From: Petrolisthes cinctipes
Lineage: Eukaryota > Arthropoda > Malacostraca > Decapoda > Porcellanidae
Length of the DNA stretch: 64,000 nucleotides
Direction: 5' to 3'
Assembly: GCA_033782935.1 (NCBI GenBank)
Contig: JAWQEG010000710.1
Location: 3,100,001-3,164,000, forward strand
The notes under the pieces were generated by a model. That model did not search any database, was not told the origin of the DNA, and was given only the letters and a program-made list of their open reading frames with translations. The first letter of the stretch is position 1. Each line of letters opens with the position of its first letter. Position numbers and translations under genes: made by a program. Shown here in pieces: positions 48,463 through 61,930 of the stretch.

Positions 48463-51400
48463 TGCTTGTTCAGATCGCTTCTGGGACCCCAAAATATCGA
48501 ATTATCGGGTGTTTTGAGCCTGAATTTGAGATATAAACGGGTACTGAAGATGCATGCACATATCGACTTTTGGGCACCTAAAACATCGATTTTGAGCATG
48601 TTTTTGGCCTGTATTTTGAAAATACTCTAACACGGAGTAGGCATGTACAGATCGCTTCTGGGACCCCAAAATATCGAATTTTCGGGTGTTTTGGGCCTGA
48701 ATTTGAGATATTGCCTTTACGCACCTAGAAGATCGATTTTTAGCATGTTTTGAGCCTATATTTTGAAAATATTCTAGGACTGAGTAGGCATGTACAGATC
48801 GCTTCTGAGACCCAAAAATATCGAATTTTCGGGTGTTTTGAGCTTGAATTTGATATATAAACGAGTACAGAAGATGTATGCACATATCGACTTTTGGTCA
48901 CCTAAAATATCGATTTTGAGCATGTTTTGAGCCTATATTTTGAAAACATTCTAGCACTGAGTAGGCATGTACAGATCGCTTCTGGAACCCCAAAATATCG
49001 AATTTTCGGGTGTTTAGGGCCAAAATTTGAGATATAAACGATTACAGAAGATGCATGCACATATCGACTTTTGGGCACCTAAAAGATCGATTTTCAGTAT
49101 GTTTTTGGCCTGTATTTTGAAAATACTCTAACACGGAGTAGGCATGTACAGATCGCTTCTGGGACCCCAAAATATCGAATTTTCTGGTGTTTTGGGCCTG
49201 AATTTGAGATATTGCCTTTACGCACCTAAAATATCGATTTTTAGCATGTTTTGAGCCTATATTTTGAAAATATTCTAGGACTGAGTAGGCATGTACAGAT
49301 CGCTTCTGAGACCCAAAAATATCGAATTTTCGGGTGTTTTGAGCTTGAATTTGAGATATAAACGAGTACAGAAGATGCATGCACATATCGACTTTTGGTC
49401 ACCTAAAATATCGATTTTGAGCATGTTTTGAGCCTATATTTTGAAAACATCCTAGCACTGAGTAGGCATGTACAGATCGCTTCTGGGACCCCAAAATATC
49501 GAATTTTCGGGTGTTTAGGGCCAGAATTTGAGATATAAACGATTACAGAAGATGCATGCACATATCGACTTTTGGGCACCTAAAAGATCGATTTTCAGTA
49601 TGTTTTCGGCCTGTATTTTGAAAATACTCTTACACGGAGTAAGCATGTACAGATCGCTTCTGGGACCCCTAAATATCGAATTTTCGGGTGTTTTGGGACT
49701 GAATTTGAGATATCGACTTTTGGCACCTAAAACATCGATTTTTAGTATGTTTTTAGCCTATATTTTGAAAATATTCTAGCACTGAGTAGGCATGTACAGA
49801 TTGCTTCTGGGATCCCAAAATTTTGAATTTTCGGGTGTTTTGAGCCTGAATTTGAGATATAAACGGGTACAGATGATTCATGCACATATCGACTTTTGGG
49901 CACCTAAAATATCGATTTCGAGCATGTTTTGAGCCTATATTTTGAAAATATTCTAGCACTGAGTAGGCATGTACAGATCGCTTCTGGGACCCCAAAATAT
50001 CGAGTTTTCGGGTGTTTTGAGCCTGAATTTGAGATATAAACGAGTATAGAAGATGCATACACATATCGACTTTTGGGCACCAAAAATATCGATTTTCTGC
50101 ATGGTTTGGGCCTGAATTTTGAAAATACTCTAACACGGAGTAGGCATGTACAGATCGCTTCTGGGACCCCAAAATATCGAGTTTTCGGGTGTTTTGGGCC
50201 AGAATTTGAGATATAAACGGGTACAGAAGATGCATGCACATATCGACTTTAGAGCACCTAAAAGATCGATTTTCAGTATGTTTTTGGTCTGTATTTTTAA
50301 AATACTCTAACACGGAGTAGGCATGTACAGATCGCTTCTGGGACCCCTAATAATCGAATTTTCAGGTGGTTTGGGACTGAATTTGAGATATCGACTTTTT
50401 GGCACCTAAAAGATCGATTTTTAGCATGTTTTTAGCCTATATTTTGAAAATGTTCTAGCACTGAGTAGGCATGTACAGATCGATTCTGGGACCCTAAAAT
50501 ATCGAATTTTCGGGTGTTTTGAGCATGAATTTAAGATATAAACGAGTACAGAAGATGCATGCACATATCGACTTTTGGGCACCTAAAATATCGATTTTGA
50601 GCATGTTTTGAACTTATATTTTGAAAACATTCTAGCACTGAGTAGGCATGTACAGATCGCTTCTGGGACCCCAAAATATCGAATTTTCGGGTGTTTAGGG
50701 CCAGAATTTGATATTTAAACGGGTACAGAAGATTCATGCACATATTGACTTTGGGCATCTAAAATATCGATTTTCAGCATGTTTTGGGCCTGTATTTTGA
50801 AAATACTCTAACACGGAGTAGGCATGTACAGATCGCTTCTGGGACCCCAAAATATCGAATTTTCGGGTGTTTTGGGCCTGAATTTGAGATATCGCATTTA
50901 CGAACCTAAAATATCGGTTTTTAGCATCTTTTGAGCCTATATTTTGAAAATATTCTAGCATAGTAGGCATGTACAGATCGCTTCTGGGACCCCTAAATAT
51001 CGAATTTTCGGGTGTTTTGGACCTTAATTTGAGATATCGACTTTTTGGCACCTAAAATATCGATTTTTAGCAAGTTTTTAGCCTATATTTTGAAAATATT
51101 CTAGCACTGAGTAGGCATGTACAGATTGCTTCTGGGACCCCTAAATATCGAATTTTCGGGTGTTTTGGGCCTTAATTTGAGATATCGCCTTTACGCACCT
51201 AAAATATCGATTTTTAGCATGTTTTGAGCCTATGTTTTGAAAATATTCTAGCACTGAGTAGGCATGTACAGATCGCTTCTGGGACCCCAAAATATCGAAT
51301 TTTCGGGTGTTTTGAGCTTGAATTTGAGATATAAACGAGTACAGAAGATGCATGCACATATCGACTTTTGGGCACCAAAAATATCGATTTTGAGGATGTT

Positions 51401-52409
51401 TTGAGCCTATATTTTGAAAACATTCTAGCACTGAGTAGGCATGTACAGATCGCTTCTGGGACCCCTAAATATCGAATTTTCGGGTGTTTTGGGACTGAAT
51501 TTGAGATATCGACTTTTTGGCACCTAAATTATCGATTTTTAGCATGTTTTTAGCCTATATTTTGAAAATATTCTAGCACTGAGTAGGCATGTACAGATTG
51601 CTTCTGGGACCCCAAAATATTGAATTTTCGGGTGTTTTGAGCCTGAATTTGAGATATAAACGGGTACAGAAGATACATGCACATATCGACTTTTGGGCAC
51701 CTAAAACATCGATTTTGATTATGTTTTGGGCCTGTATCTTGAAAATACTCTAACACGGACTAGGCATATACAGATCACTTCTGGGACCCTAAAATATCGA
51801 ATTTTTGGGTGTTTTGGGCCTGAATTTGAGATATCGCCTTTACGCGCCGAAAATATCGATTTTTAGCATGTTTTGAGCCTATATTTTGAAAATATTCTAG
51901 CACTAAGTAGGCATGTACAGATCGCTTCTGGGACCCCCAAATATCGAATTTTCGGGTGTTTTGAGCTTGAATTTGAGATATAAACGAGTACAGAAGATGC
52001 ATGCACATATCGACTTTTGGGCACCTAAAATATCGATTTTGAGCATGTTTTGAGCCTATATTTTGAAAACATTCTAGCACTGAGTAGGCATGTACAGATC
52101 GCTTCTGGGACCCCAAATATCGAATTTTCGGGTGTTTAGGGCCAGAATTTGAGATATAAACGGGTACAGAAGATGCATGCACATATCGACTTTTGGGCAG
52201 CTAAAAGATCGATTTTCAGTATGTTTTTAGCCTGTATTTTGAAAATACTCTAACACGGAGTAGGCATATACAGATCGCTTCTGGGACCCCTAAATATCGA
52301 ATTTTCGGGTGTTTTGGGCCTTAATTTGAGATATCGCCTTTACGCTCCTAAAATATCGATTTTTAGCATGTTTTGAGCCTATATTTTGAAAATATTCTAG
52401 CACTGAGTA
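48463..52409. repeat. 24-monomer HOR of 3,947 bp, copy 1
   Basis: Anchors from 48463 (a TGCTTGTTCAG variant) to 52263 define 24 monomers summing to 3,947 bp. The next copy begins at 52410 with the same TGCTTGTTCAG variant. Distinctive marks are CACCTAGAAGATCG near 48724, TTTTGGTCACC near 48893 and 49394, AACATCCTAGC near 49446, TTACACGGAGTAAGC near 49630, GACTTTAGAGCACC near 50245 and ATATCGGTTTTTAGC near 50912. Its last seven monomers (51261-52409) match the left-flank cassette 10242-11390 better than anything in the core. Confidence 0.9.
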
Positions 52410-55400
52410 TGCTTGTTCAGATCGCTTCTGGGACCCCAAAATATCGAATTATCGGGTGTTTTGAGCCTGAATTTGAGATATAAACGGGTACTGAAGATGC
52501 ATGCACATATCGACTTTTGGGCACCTAAAACATCGATTTTGAGCATGTTTTTGGCCTGTATTTTGAAAATACTCTAACACGGAGTAGGCATGTACAGATC
52601 GCTTCTGGGACCCCAAAATATCGAATTTTCGGGTGTTTTGGGCCTGAATTTGAGATATTGCCTTTACGCACCTAGAAGATCGATTTTTAGCATGTTTTGA
52701 GCCTATATTTTGAAAATATTCTAGGACTGAGTAGGCATGTACAGATCGCTTCTGAGACCCAAAAATATCGAATTTTCGGGTGTTTTGAGCTTGAATTTGA
52801 TATATAAACGAGTACAGAAGATGTATGCACATATCGACTTTTGGTCACCTAAAATATCGATTTTGAGCATGTTTTGAGCCTATATTTTGAAAACATTCTA
52901 GCACTGAGTAGGCATGTACAGATCGCTTCTGGGACCCCAAAATATCGAATTTTCGGGTGTTTAGGGCCAGAATTTGAGATATAAACGATTACAGAAGATG
53001 CATGCACATATCGACTTTTGGGCACCTAAAAGATCGATTTTCAGTATGTTTTTGGCCTGTATTTTGAAAATACTCTAACACGGAGTAGGCATGTACAGAT
53101 CGCTTCTGGGACCCCAAAATATCGAATTTTCTGGTGTTTTGGGCCTGAATTTGAGATATTGCCTTTACGCACCTAAAATATCGATTTTTAGCATGTTTTG
53201 AGCCTATATTTTGAAAATATTCTAGGACTGAGTAGGCATGTACAGATCGCTTCTGAGACCCAAAAATATCGAATTTTCGGGTGTTTTGAGCTTGAATTTG
53301 AGATATAAACGAGTACAGAAGATGCATGCACATATCGACTTTTGGTCACCTAAAATATCGATTTTGAGCATGTTTTGAGCCTATATTTTGAAAACATCCT
53401 AGCACTGAGTAGGCATGTACAGATCGCTTCTGGGACCCCAAAATATCGAATTTTCGGGTGTTTAGGGCCAGAATTTGAGATATAAACGATTACAGAAGAT
53501 GCATGCACATATCGACTTTTGGGCACCTAAAAGATCGATTTTCAGTATGTTTTCGGCCTGTATTTTGAAAATACTCTTACACGGAGTAAGCATGTACAGA
53601 TCGCTTCTGGGACCCCTAAATATCGAATTTTCGGGTGTTTTGGGACTGAATTTGAGATATCGACTTTTGGCACCTAAAACATCGATTTTTAGTATGTTTT
53701 TAGCCTATATTTTGAAAATATTCTAGCACTGAGTAGGCATGTACAGATTGCTTCTGGGATCCCAAAATGTTGAATTTTCGGGTGTTTTTTAGCCTGAATT
53801 TGAGATATAAACGGGTACAGATGATTCATGCACATATCGACTTTTGGGCACCTAAAATATCGATTTCGAGCATGTTTTGAGCCTATATTTTGAAAATATT
53901 CTAGCACTGAGTAGGCATGTACAGATCGCTTCTGGGACCCCAAAATATCGAGTTTTCGGGTGTTTTGAGCCTGAATTTGAGATATAAACGAGTATAGAAG
54001 ATGCATACACATATCGACTTTTGGGCACCAAAAATATCGATTTTCTGCATGGTTTGGGCCTGAATTTTGAAAATACTCTAACACGGAGTAGGCATGTACA
54101 GATCGCTTCTGGGACCCCAAAATATCGAGTTTTCGGGTGTTTTGGGCCAGAATTTGAGATATAAACGGGTACAGAAGATGCATGCACATATCGACTTTAG
54201 AGCACCTAAAAGATCGATTTTCAGTATGTTTTTGGTCTGTATTTTGAAAATACTCTAACACGGAGTAGGCATGTACAGATCGCTTCTGGGACCCCTAATA
54301 ATCGAATTTTCAGGTGGTTTGGGACTGAATTTGAGATATCGACTTTTTGGCACCTAAAAGATCGATTTTTAGCATGTTTTTAGCCTATATTTTGAAAATA
54401 TTCTAGCACTGAGTAGGCATGTACAGATCGATTCTGGGACCCTAAAATATCGAATTTTCGGGTGTTTTGAGCATGAATTTAAGATATAAACGAGTACAGA
54501 AGATGCATGCACATATCGACTTTTGGGCACCTAAAATATCGATTTTGAGCATGTTTTGAACTTATATTTTGAAAACATTCTAGCACTGAGTAGGCATGTA
54601 CAGATCGCTTCTGGGACCCCAAAATATCGAATTTTCGGGTGTTTAGGGCCAGAATTTGATATTTAAACGGGTACAGAAGATTCATGCACATATTGACTTT
54701 GGGCATCTAAAATATCAATTTTCAGCATGTTTTGGGCCTGTATTTTGAAAATACTCTAACACGGAGTAGGCATGTACAGATCGCTTCTGGGACCCCAAAA
54801 TATCGAATTTTCGGGTGTTTTGGGCCTGAATTTGAGATATCGCATTTACGAACCTAAAATATCGGTTTTTAGCATCTTTTGAGCCTATATTTTGAAAATA
54901 TTCTAGCATAGTAGGCATGTACAGATCGCTTCTGGGACCCCTAAATATCGAATTTTCGGGTGTTTTGGACCTTAATTTGAGATATCGACTTTTTGGCACC
55001 TAAAATATCGATTTTTAGCAAGTTTTTAGCCTATATTTTGAAAATATTCTAGCACTGAGTAGGCATGTACAGATTGCTTCTGGGACCCCTAAATATCGAA
55101 TTTTCGGGTGTTTTGGGCCTTAATTTGAGATATCGCCTTTACGCACCTAAAATATCGATTTTTAGCATGTTTTGAGCCTATGTTTTGAAAATATTCTAGC
55201 ACTGAGTAGGCATGTACAGATCGCTTCTGGGACCCCAAAATATCGAATTTTCGGGTGTTTTGAGCTTGAATTTGAGATATAAACGAGTACAGAAGATGCA
55301 TGCACATATCGACTTTTGGGCACCAAAAATATCGATTTTGAGCATGTTTTGAGCCTATATTTTGAAAACATTCTAGCACTGAGTAGGCATGTACAGATCG

Positions 55401-55857
55401 CTTCTGGGACCCCTAAATATCGAATTTTCGGGTGTTTTGGGACTGAATTTGAGATATCGACTTTTTGGCACCTAAATTATCGATTTTTAGCATGTTTTTA
55501 GCCTATATTTTGAAAATATTCTAGCACTGAGTAGGCATGTACAGATTGCTTCTGGGACCCCAAAATATTGAATTTTCGGGTGTTTTGAGCCTGAATTTGA
55601 GATATAAACGGGTACAGAAGATGCATGCACATATCGACTTTTGGGCAGCTAAAAGATCGATTTTCAGTATGTTTTTAGCCTGTATTTTGAAAATACTCTA
55701 ACACGGAGTAGGCATGTACAGATCGCTTCTGGGACCCCTAAATATCGAATTTTCGGGTGTTTTGGGCCTTAATTTGAGATATCGCCTTTACGCTCCTAAA
55801 ATATCGATTTTTAGCATGTTTTGAGCCTATATTTTGAAAATATTCTAGCACTGAGTA
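52410..55857. repeat. 24-monomer HOR, copy 2, reduced to 21 monomers (3,448 bp)
   Basis: It matches copy 1 at offset 3,947 bp, and 3,948 bp after an extra base near 53787. The match holds through monomer 55386. Monomer 55534-55710 is a hybrid whose left part matches 51586-51762 and whose right part matches 52087-52262. The offset drops to 3,448 bp, so 500 bp or exactly three monomers are missing. Substitutions between the copies are few elsewhere, so the duplication is recent. Confidence 0.9.
55534..55710 (+). repeat. Hybrid monomer at the three-monomer loss in the 24-monomer HOR
   Basis: The left part (AGATTGCTTC, AATATTGAATTTTC, GAGCCTGAATTTG) matches 51586. From AGATGCATGC near 55618 onward, including GGGCAGCTAAAAG, it matches 52087. 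The exchange lies between about 55597 and 55623. The result is a normal-length 177-bp monomer and a loss of 500 bp. Confidence 0.85.
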
Positions 55858-56859
55858 GGCTTGTACAGATCGCTTCTGGGACCCAAAATATCGAATTTTC
55901 GGGTGTTTTGAGCCTGAATTTGAGATATAAACGGGTACTGAAGATGCATGCACATATCGACTTTTGGGCACCTAAAACATCGATTTTGAGCATGTTTTTG
56001 GCCTGTATTTTGAAAATACTCTAACACGGAGTAGGCATGTACAGATCGCTTCTGGGACCCCAAAATATCGAATTTTCGGGTGTTTTGGGCCTGAATTTGA
56101 GATATTGCCTTTACGCACCTAAAATATCGATTTTTAGCATGTTTTGAGCCTATATTTTGAAAATATTCTAGGACTGAGTAGGCATGTACAGATCGCTTCT
56201 GAGACCCAAAAATATCGAATTTTCGGGTGTTTTGAGCTTGAATTTGATATATAAACGAGTACAGAAGATGCATGCACATATCGACTTTTGGTCACCTAAA
56301 ATATCGATTTTGAGCATGTTTTGAGCCTATATTTTGAAAACATTCTAGCACTGAGTAGGCATGTACAGATCGCTTCTTGGACCCCAAAATATCGAATTTA
56401 TGGGTGTTTAGGGCCAGAATTTGAGATATAAACGGGTACAGAAGATGCATGCACATATCGACTTTTGGGCACCTAAAAGATCGATTTTCAGTATGTTTTT
56501 GGCCTGTATTTTGAAAATACTCTAACACGGAATAGGCATGTACAGATCGCTTCTGGGACCCCTAAATATCGAATTTTCGGGTGTTTTGGGACTGAATTTG
56601 AGATATCGACCTTTTGGCACCTAAAAGATCGATTTTTAGCATGTTTTTAGCCTATATTTTGAAAATATTCTAGCACTGAGTAGGCATGTACAGATTGCTT
56701 CTGGGACCCCAAAATATTGAGTTTTCGGGTGTTTTGAGCCTGAATTTGAGATATAAACGAGTACAGAAGATGCATGCATATATCGACTTTTGTTCACCTA
56801 AAAAATCGATTTTGAGCATGTTTTGAGCCTATATTTTGAAAACAATCTAGCACTGAGTA
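55858..56859. repeat. Partial third copy of the 24-monomer HOR
   Basis: Six monomers (55858, 56034, 56181, 56358, 56535, 56683) start as the 24-monomer HOR does, with TTTTGGTCACC near 56289. They then jump ahead and drift toward the right-edge 15-monomer HOR, for example CGACCTTTTGGC near 56608, which is also seen near 59821 and 62357. The block joins two HOR families and contains no other sequence. Confidence 0.7.
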
Positions 56860-59394
56860 GGCATGTAATGATCGCTTCTGGGACCCCAAAATATCGAATT
56901 TTCGGGTGTTTTCAGCCTGAATTTGAGATATAAACGAGTATAGAAGATGCATACACATATTGACTTTGGGCACAAAAAATATCGATTTTCAGCATGGTTT
57001 GGGCCTGAATTTTGAAAATACTCTAACACGGAGTAGGCATGTACAGATCCCTTCTGGGACCCAAAAATATCGAATTTTCGGGTGTTTAGGGCCAGAATTT
57101 GAGATATAAACGGGTACAGAAGATGCATGCACATATCGACTTTTGGGCACCTAAAAGATCGATTTTCAGTATGTTTTTGGCCTGTATTTTGAAAATACTC
57201 TAACACGGAGTAGGCATGTACAGATTGCTTCTGGGACCCCTAAATATCGAATTTTAGGGTGTTTTGGGACTGAATTTGAGATATCGACTTTTGGCACCTA
57301 AAACATCGATTTTTAGTATGTTTTTAGCCTATATTTTGAAAATATTCTAGCACTGAGTAGGCATGTACAGATTGCTTCTGGGATCCCAAAATTTTGAATT
57401 TTCGGGTTTTTTGAGCCTGAATTTGAGATATAAACGGGTACAGATGATTCATGCACATATCGACTTTTGGGCACCTAAAATATCGATTTCGAGCATGTTT
57501 TGAGCCTATATTTTGAAAATATTCTAGCACTGAGTAGGCATGTACAGATCGCTTCTGGGACCCCAAAATATCGAATTTTCGGGTGTTTTGAGCCTGAATT
57601 TGAGATATAAACGAGTATAGAAGATGCATACACATATCGACTTTTGGGCACCAAAAATATCGATTTTCAGCATGGTTTGGGCCTGTATTTTGAAAATACT
57701 CTAACACGGAGTAGGCATGTACAGATCGCTTCTGGGACCCCAAAATATCGAGTTTTCGGGTGTTTTGGGCCAGAATTTGAGATATAAACGGGTGCAGAAG
57801 ATGCATGCATATATCGACTTTTCAGCACCTAAAAGATCGATTTTCAGTATGTTTTTGGCCTGTATTTTTAAAATACTCTAACACGGAGTAGGCATGTACA
57901 GATCGCTTCTGGGCCCCCTAAATATCGAAGTTTCGGGTGTTTTGAGCTTGAATTTGAGATATAAACGAGTACAGAAGATGCATGCACATATCGACTTTAG
58001 GGCACTTAAAATATCAATTTTGAGCATGTTTTGAGCCTATATTTTGAATACATTCTAACACGGAGTAGGCATGTACAGATCACTTCTTGGACCCCTAAAT
58101 ATTGAATTTTCGGGTGTTTTGAGCCAGAATATGAGATATAAACGGGTACAGAAGATACATGCAAATATTGACTTTGGGCATCTAAAATATCGATTTTCAG
58201 CATGTTTTGGGCCTGTATTTTGAAAATACTCTAACACGGTGTAGGCATGTGCAGATTGCTTCTGGGACCCCAAAATATCGAATTTTTGGGTGTTTTGAGC
58301 CTGAATTTGAGATAAAAACGGGTACTGAAGATGAATGCACATTTCGACTTTTGGGCACCTAAAACATCGATTTTGAGCATGTTTTGGGCCTGTATTTTGA
58401 AAATACTCTAACACGGAGTAGGCATGTACAGATCGCTTCTGGGACCCCAAAATATCGAGTTTTCGGGTGTTTTGGGCCTGAATTTGAGATATCGCCTTTA
58501 CGCACCTAAAATATCGCGTTTTAGCATGTTTTTTGTGCCTATATTTTGAAAATATTCTAGTACTGAGTATACATGTACAGATCGCTTCTGGGACCCCTAA
58601 ATATCGAATTTTCGGGTGTTTTGGGAATGAATTTGAGATATCGACTTTTTAGCACCTAAAAGATCGATTTTTAGCATGTTTTGAGCCTATATTTTGAAAA
58701 TATTCTAACCTTGAGTAGGCATGTACAGATTGCTTCTGGGACCCCAAAATATTAAATTTTCGGGTGTTTTGAGCCTGAATTTGAGATATAAACGGGTACA
58801 GAAGATACATGCACAATTTGACTTTGAGCATTTAAAATATCGATTTTCAGCATATTTTGGGCCTGTATTTTGAAAATACTTTAACACGGAGTAGGCATGT
58901 ACAGATCGCTTCTGTGACCCCAAAATATCGGATTTTCGGGTGTTTTGAGCCTGAATTTGAGATATAAACGGGTACTGAAGATGCATGCACGTATCGACTT
59001 TTGGGCACCTAAAACATCGATTTTGAGCATGTTTTCGGCCTGTATTTTGTAAATACTCTAACACGGAGTAGGCATGTACAGATCGCTTTTGGGAACCCAA
59101 AATATCGAATTTTCTGGTGTTTAGGGCCAGAATTTGAGATATAAAAGGGTACTGAAGATGCATGCACATATCGACTTCTGGGCACCTAAAACATCGATTT
59201 TGAGCATGTTTTGGGCCTGTATTTTGTAAATACTCTAACACGGAGTAGGCATGTACAGATCGCTTCTGGGACCCCATAATATCGAATTTATGGGTGTTTT
59301 GGGCCTGAATTTGTGATATCGCCTTTACGCACCTAAAATATCGATTTTTAGCATGTTTTGAGCCTATATTTTGAAAATATTCTAGCACTGTGTA
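56860..59394. repeat. 15-monomer HOR, copy 1 (more diverged)
   Basis: It matches the two following copies at offset 2,535-2,536 bp, but the monomers around 57213-57540 are clearly more different (GATCCCAAAATTTTG near 57380, and CGGGTTTTTTGAG). Later monomers agree closely, including ATACATGTACAG near 58569 and CTAACCTTGAGTAGG near 58706. Unique changes are ATATCGCGTTTTAGC near 58511 and GATAAAAACGGG near 58311. Starting the unit at 56860 is a choice of phase. Confidence 0.82.
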
Positions 59395-61930
59395 GGCATG
59401 TACAGATCGCTTCTGGGACCTCAAAATATCGAATTTTCGGGTGTTTTGAGCCTGAATTTGAGATATATACGAGAATAGAAGATGCATACACATATTGACT
59501 TTGAGCACCAAAAATATCGATTTTCAGCATGTTTTGGGCCTGAATTTTGAAAATACTCTAACACGGAGTAGGCATGTACAGATCGCTTCTTGGACCCCAA
59601 AATATCGAATTTTCGGGTGTTTAGGGCCAGAATTTGAGATATAAACGGGTACAGAAGATGCATGCACATATCGACTTTTGGGCACCTAAAAGATCGATTT
59701 TCAGTATGTTTTTGGCCTGTATTTTGAATATACTCTAACACTGAATAGGCATGTACAGATCGCTTCTGGGACCCCTAAATATCGAATTTTCGGGTGTTTT
59801 GGGACTGAATTTGTGATATCGACCTTTTGGCACCTAAAAGATCGATTTTTAGCATGTTTTTAGCCTATATTTTGAAAATATTCTAGCACTGAGTAGGCAT
59901 GTACAGATTGCTTCTGGGACCCCAAAATATTGAGTTTTCGGATGTTTTGAGCCTGAATTTGAGATATAAACGAGTACAGAAGATGCATGCATATATCGAC
60001 TTTTGGGCACCTAAAAAATCGATTTTGAGCATGTTTTGAGCCTATATTTTGAAAACAATCTAGCACTGAGTAGGCATGTACAGATCGCTTCTGGGACCCC
60101 AAAATATCGAATTTTCGGGTGTTTTGAGCCTGAATTTGAGATATAAACGAGTATAGAAGATGCATACACATATCGACTTTTGGGCACCAAAAATATCGAT
60201 TTTCAGCATGATTTGGGCCTGAATTTTGAAAATACTCTACCACGGAGTAGGCATGTACAGATCGCTTCTGGGACCCCGAAATATCGAGTTTTCGGGTGTT
60301 TTGGGCCAGAATTTGAGATATAAACGGGTGCAGAAGATGCATGCACATATCGACTTTTAAGCACCTAAAAGATCGATTTTCAGTATGTTTTTGGCCTGTA
60401 TTTTTAAAATACTCTAACACGGAGTAGGCATGTACAGATCGCTTCTGGGACCCCTAAATATCGAAGTTTCGGGTATTTTGAGCTTGAATTTGAGATATAA
60501 ACGAGTACAGAAGATGCATGCACATATAGACTTTAGGGCACCTAAAATATCAATTTTGAGCATGTTTTGAGCCTATATTTTGAATACATTCTAACACGGA
60601 GTAGGCATGTACAGATCACTTCTGGGACCCCAAAATATTGAATTTTCGGGTGTTTTGAGCCAGAATATGAGATATAAACGGGTACAGAAGATACATGCAA
60701 ATATTGACTTTGGGCATCTAAAATATTGATTTTCAGCATGTTTTGGCCCTGTATTTTGAAAATACTCTAACACGGTGTAGGCATGTGCAGATTGCTTCTG
60801 GGACCCCAAAATATCGAATTTGTGAGTGTTTTGAGCCTGAATTTGAGATATAAACGGGTACTGAAGATGAATGCACATTTCGACTTTTGGGCACCTAAAA
60901 CATCGATTTTGAGCATGTTTTGGGCCTGTATTTTGAAAATACTCTAACACGGAGTAGGCATGTACAGATCGCTTCTGGGACCCCAAAATATCGAGTTTTC
61001 GGGTGTTTTGGGCCTGAATTTGAGATATCGCCTTTACGCACCTAAAATATCGATTTTTAGCATGTTTTTTGTGCCTATTTTTTGAAAATATTCTAGTACT
61101 GAGTATACATGTACAGATCGCTTCTGGGACACCTAAATATCGAATTTTCGGGTGTTTTGGGAATGAATTTGAGATATCGACTTTTTGGCACGTAAAAGAT
61201 CGATTTTTAGCATGTTTTGAGCCTATATTTTGAAAATATTCTAACCTTGAGTAGGCATGTACAGATTGCTTCTGGGACCCCAAAATATTAAATTTTCGGG
61301 TGTTTTGAGCCTGAATTTGAGATATAAACGGGTACAGAAGATACATGCACAATTTGACTTTGAGCATTTAAAATATCGATTTTCAGCATATTTTGGGCCT
61401 GTATTTTGAAAATACTTTAACACAGAGTAGGCATGTACAGATCGCTTCTGTGACCCCAAAATATCGGATTTTCGGGTGTTTTGAGCCTGAATTTGAGATA
61501 TAAACGGGTACTGAAGATGCATGCACGTATCGACTTTTGGGCACCTAAAACATCGATTTTGAGCATGTTTTCGGCCTGTATTTTGTAAATACTCTAACAC
61601 GGAGTAGGCATGTACAGATCGCTTTTGGGAACCCAAAATATCGAATTTTCTGGTGTTTAGGGCCAGAATTTGAGATATAAAAGGGTACTGAAGATGCATG
61701 CACATATCGACTTCTGGGCACCTAAAACATCGATTTTGAGCATGTTTTGGGCCTGTATTTTGTAAATACTCTAACACGGAGTAGGCATGTACAGATCGCT
61801 TCTGGGACCCCATAATATCGAATTTATGGGTGTTTTGGGCCTGAATTTGTGATATCGCCTTTACGCACCTAAAATATCGATTTTTAGCATGTTTTGAGCC
61901 TATATTTTGAAAATATTCTAGCACTGTGTA
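59395..61930. repeat. 15-monomer HOR, copy 2, 2,536 bp
   Basis: Counted from 59896 for convenience, the lengths are 177, 177, 177, 177, 176, 177, 149, 148, 176, 177, 177, 147, 176, 177 and 148, summing to 2,536 bp: eleven long and four short. It is nearly identical to copy 3. Marks include AACAATCTAGC near 60053, GGTATTTTGAGC near 60472, GACTTTAGGGC near 60529, TTGTGAGTGTTTTG near 60820, GAGTATACATG at 61101 and CTAACCTTGAG near 61241. Confidence 0.9.
60957..61105 (+). repeat. 149-bp short monomer with expanded T-run, unique to the 15-monomer HOR
   Basis: This C-type short monomer reads GCATGTTTTTTGTGCC, where other C types read GCATGTTTTGAGCC, giving two extra bases. The boundary to the next monomer is also altered to TAGTACTGAGTATACATG. 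The same pair of changes occurs near 58525-58575 and 63597-63650, and I saw it nowhere else, so it marks this HOR family. Confidence 0.85.
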
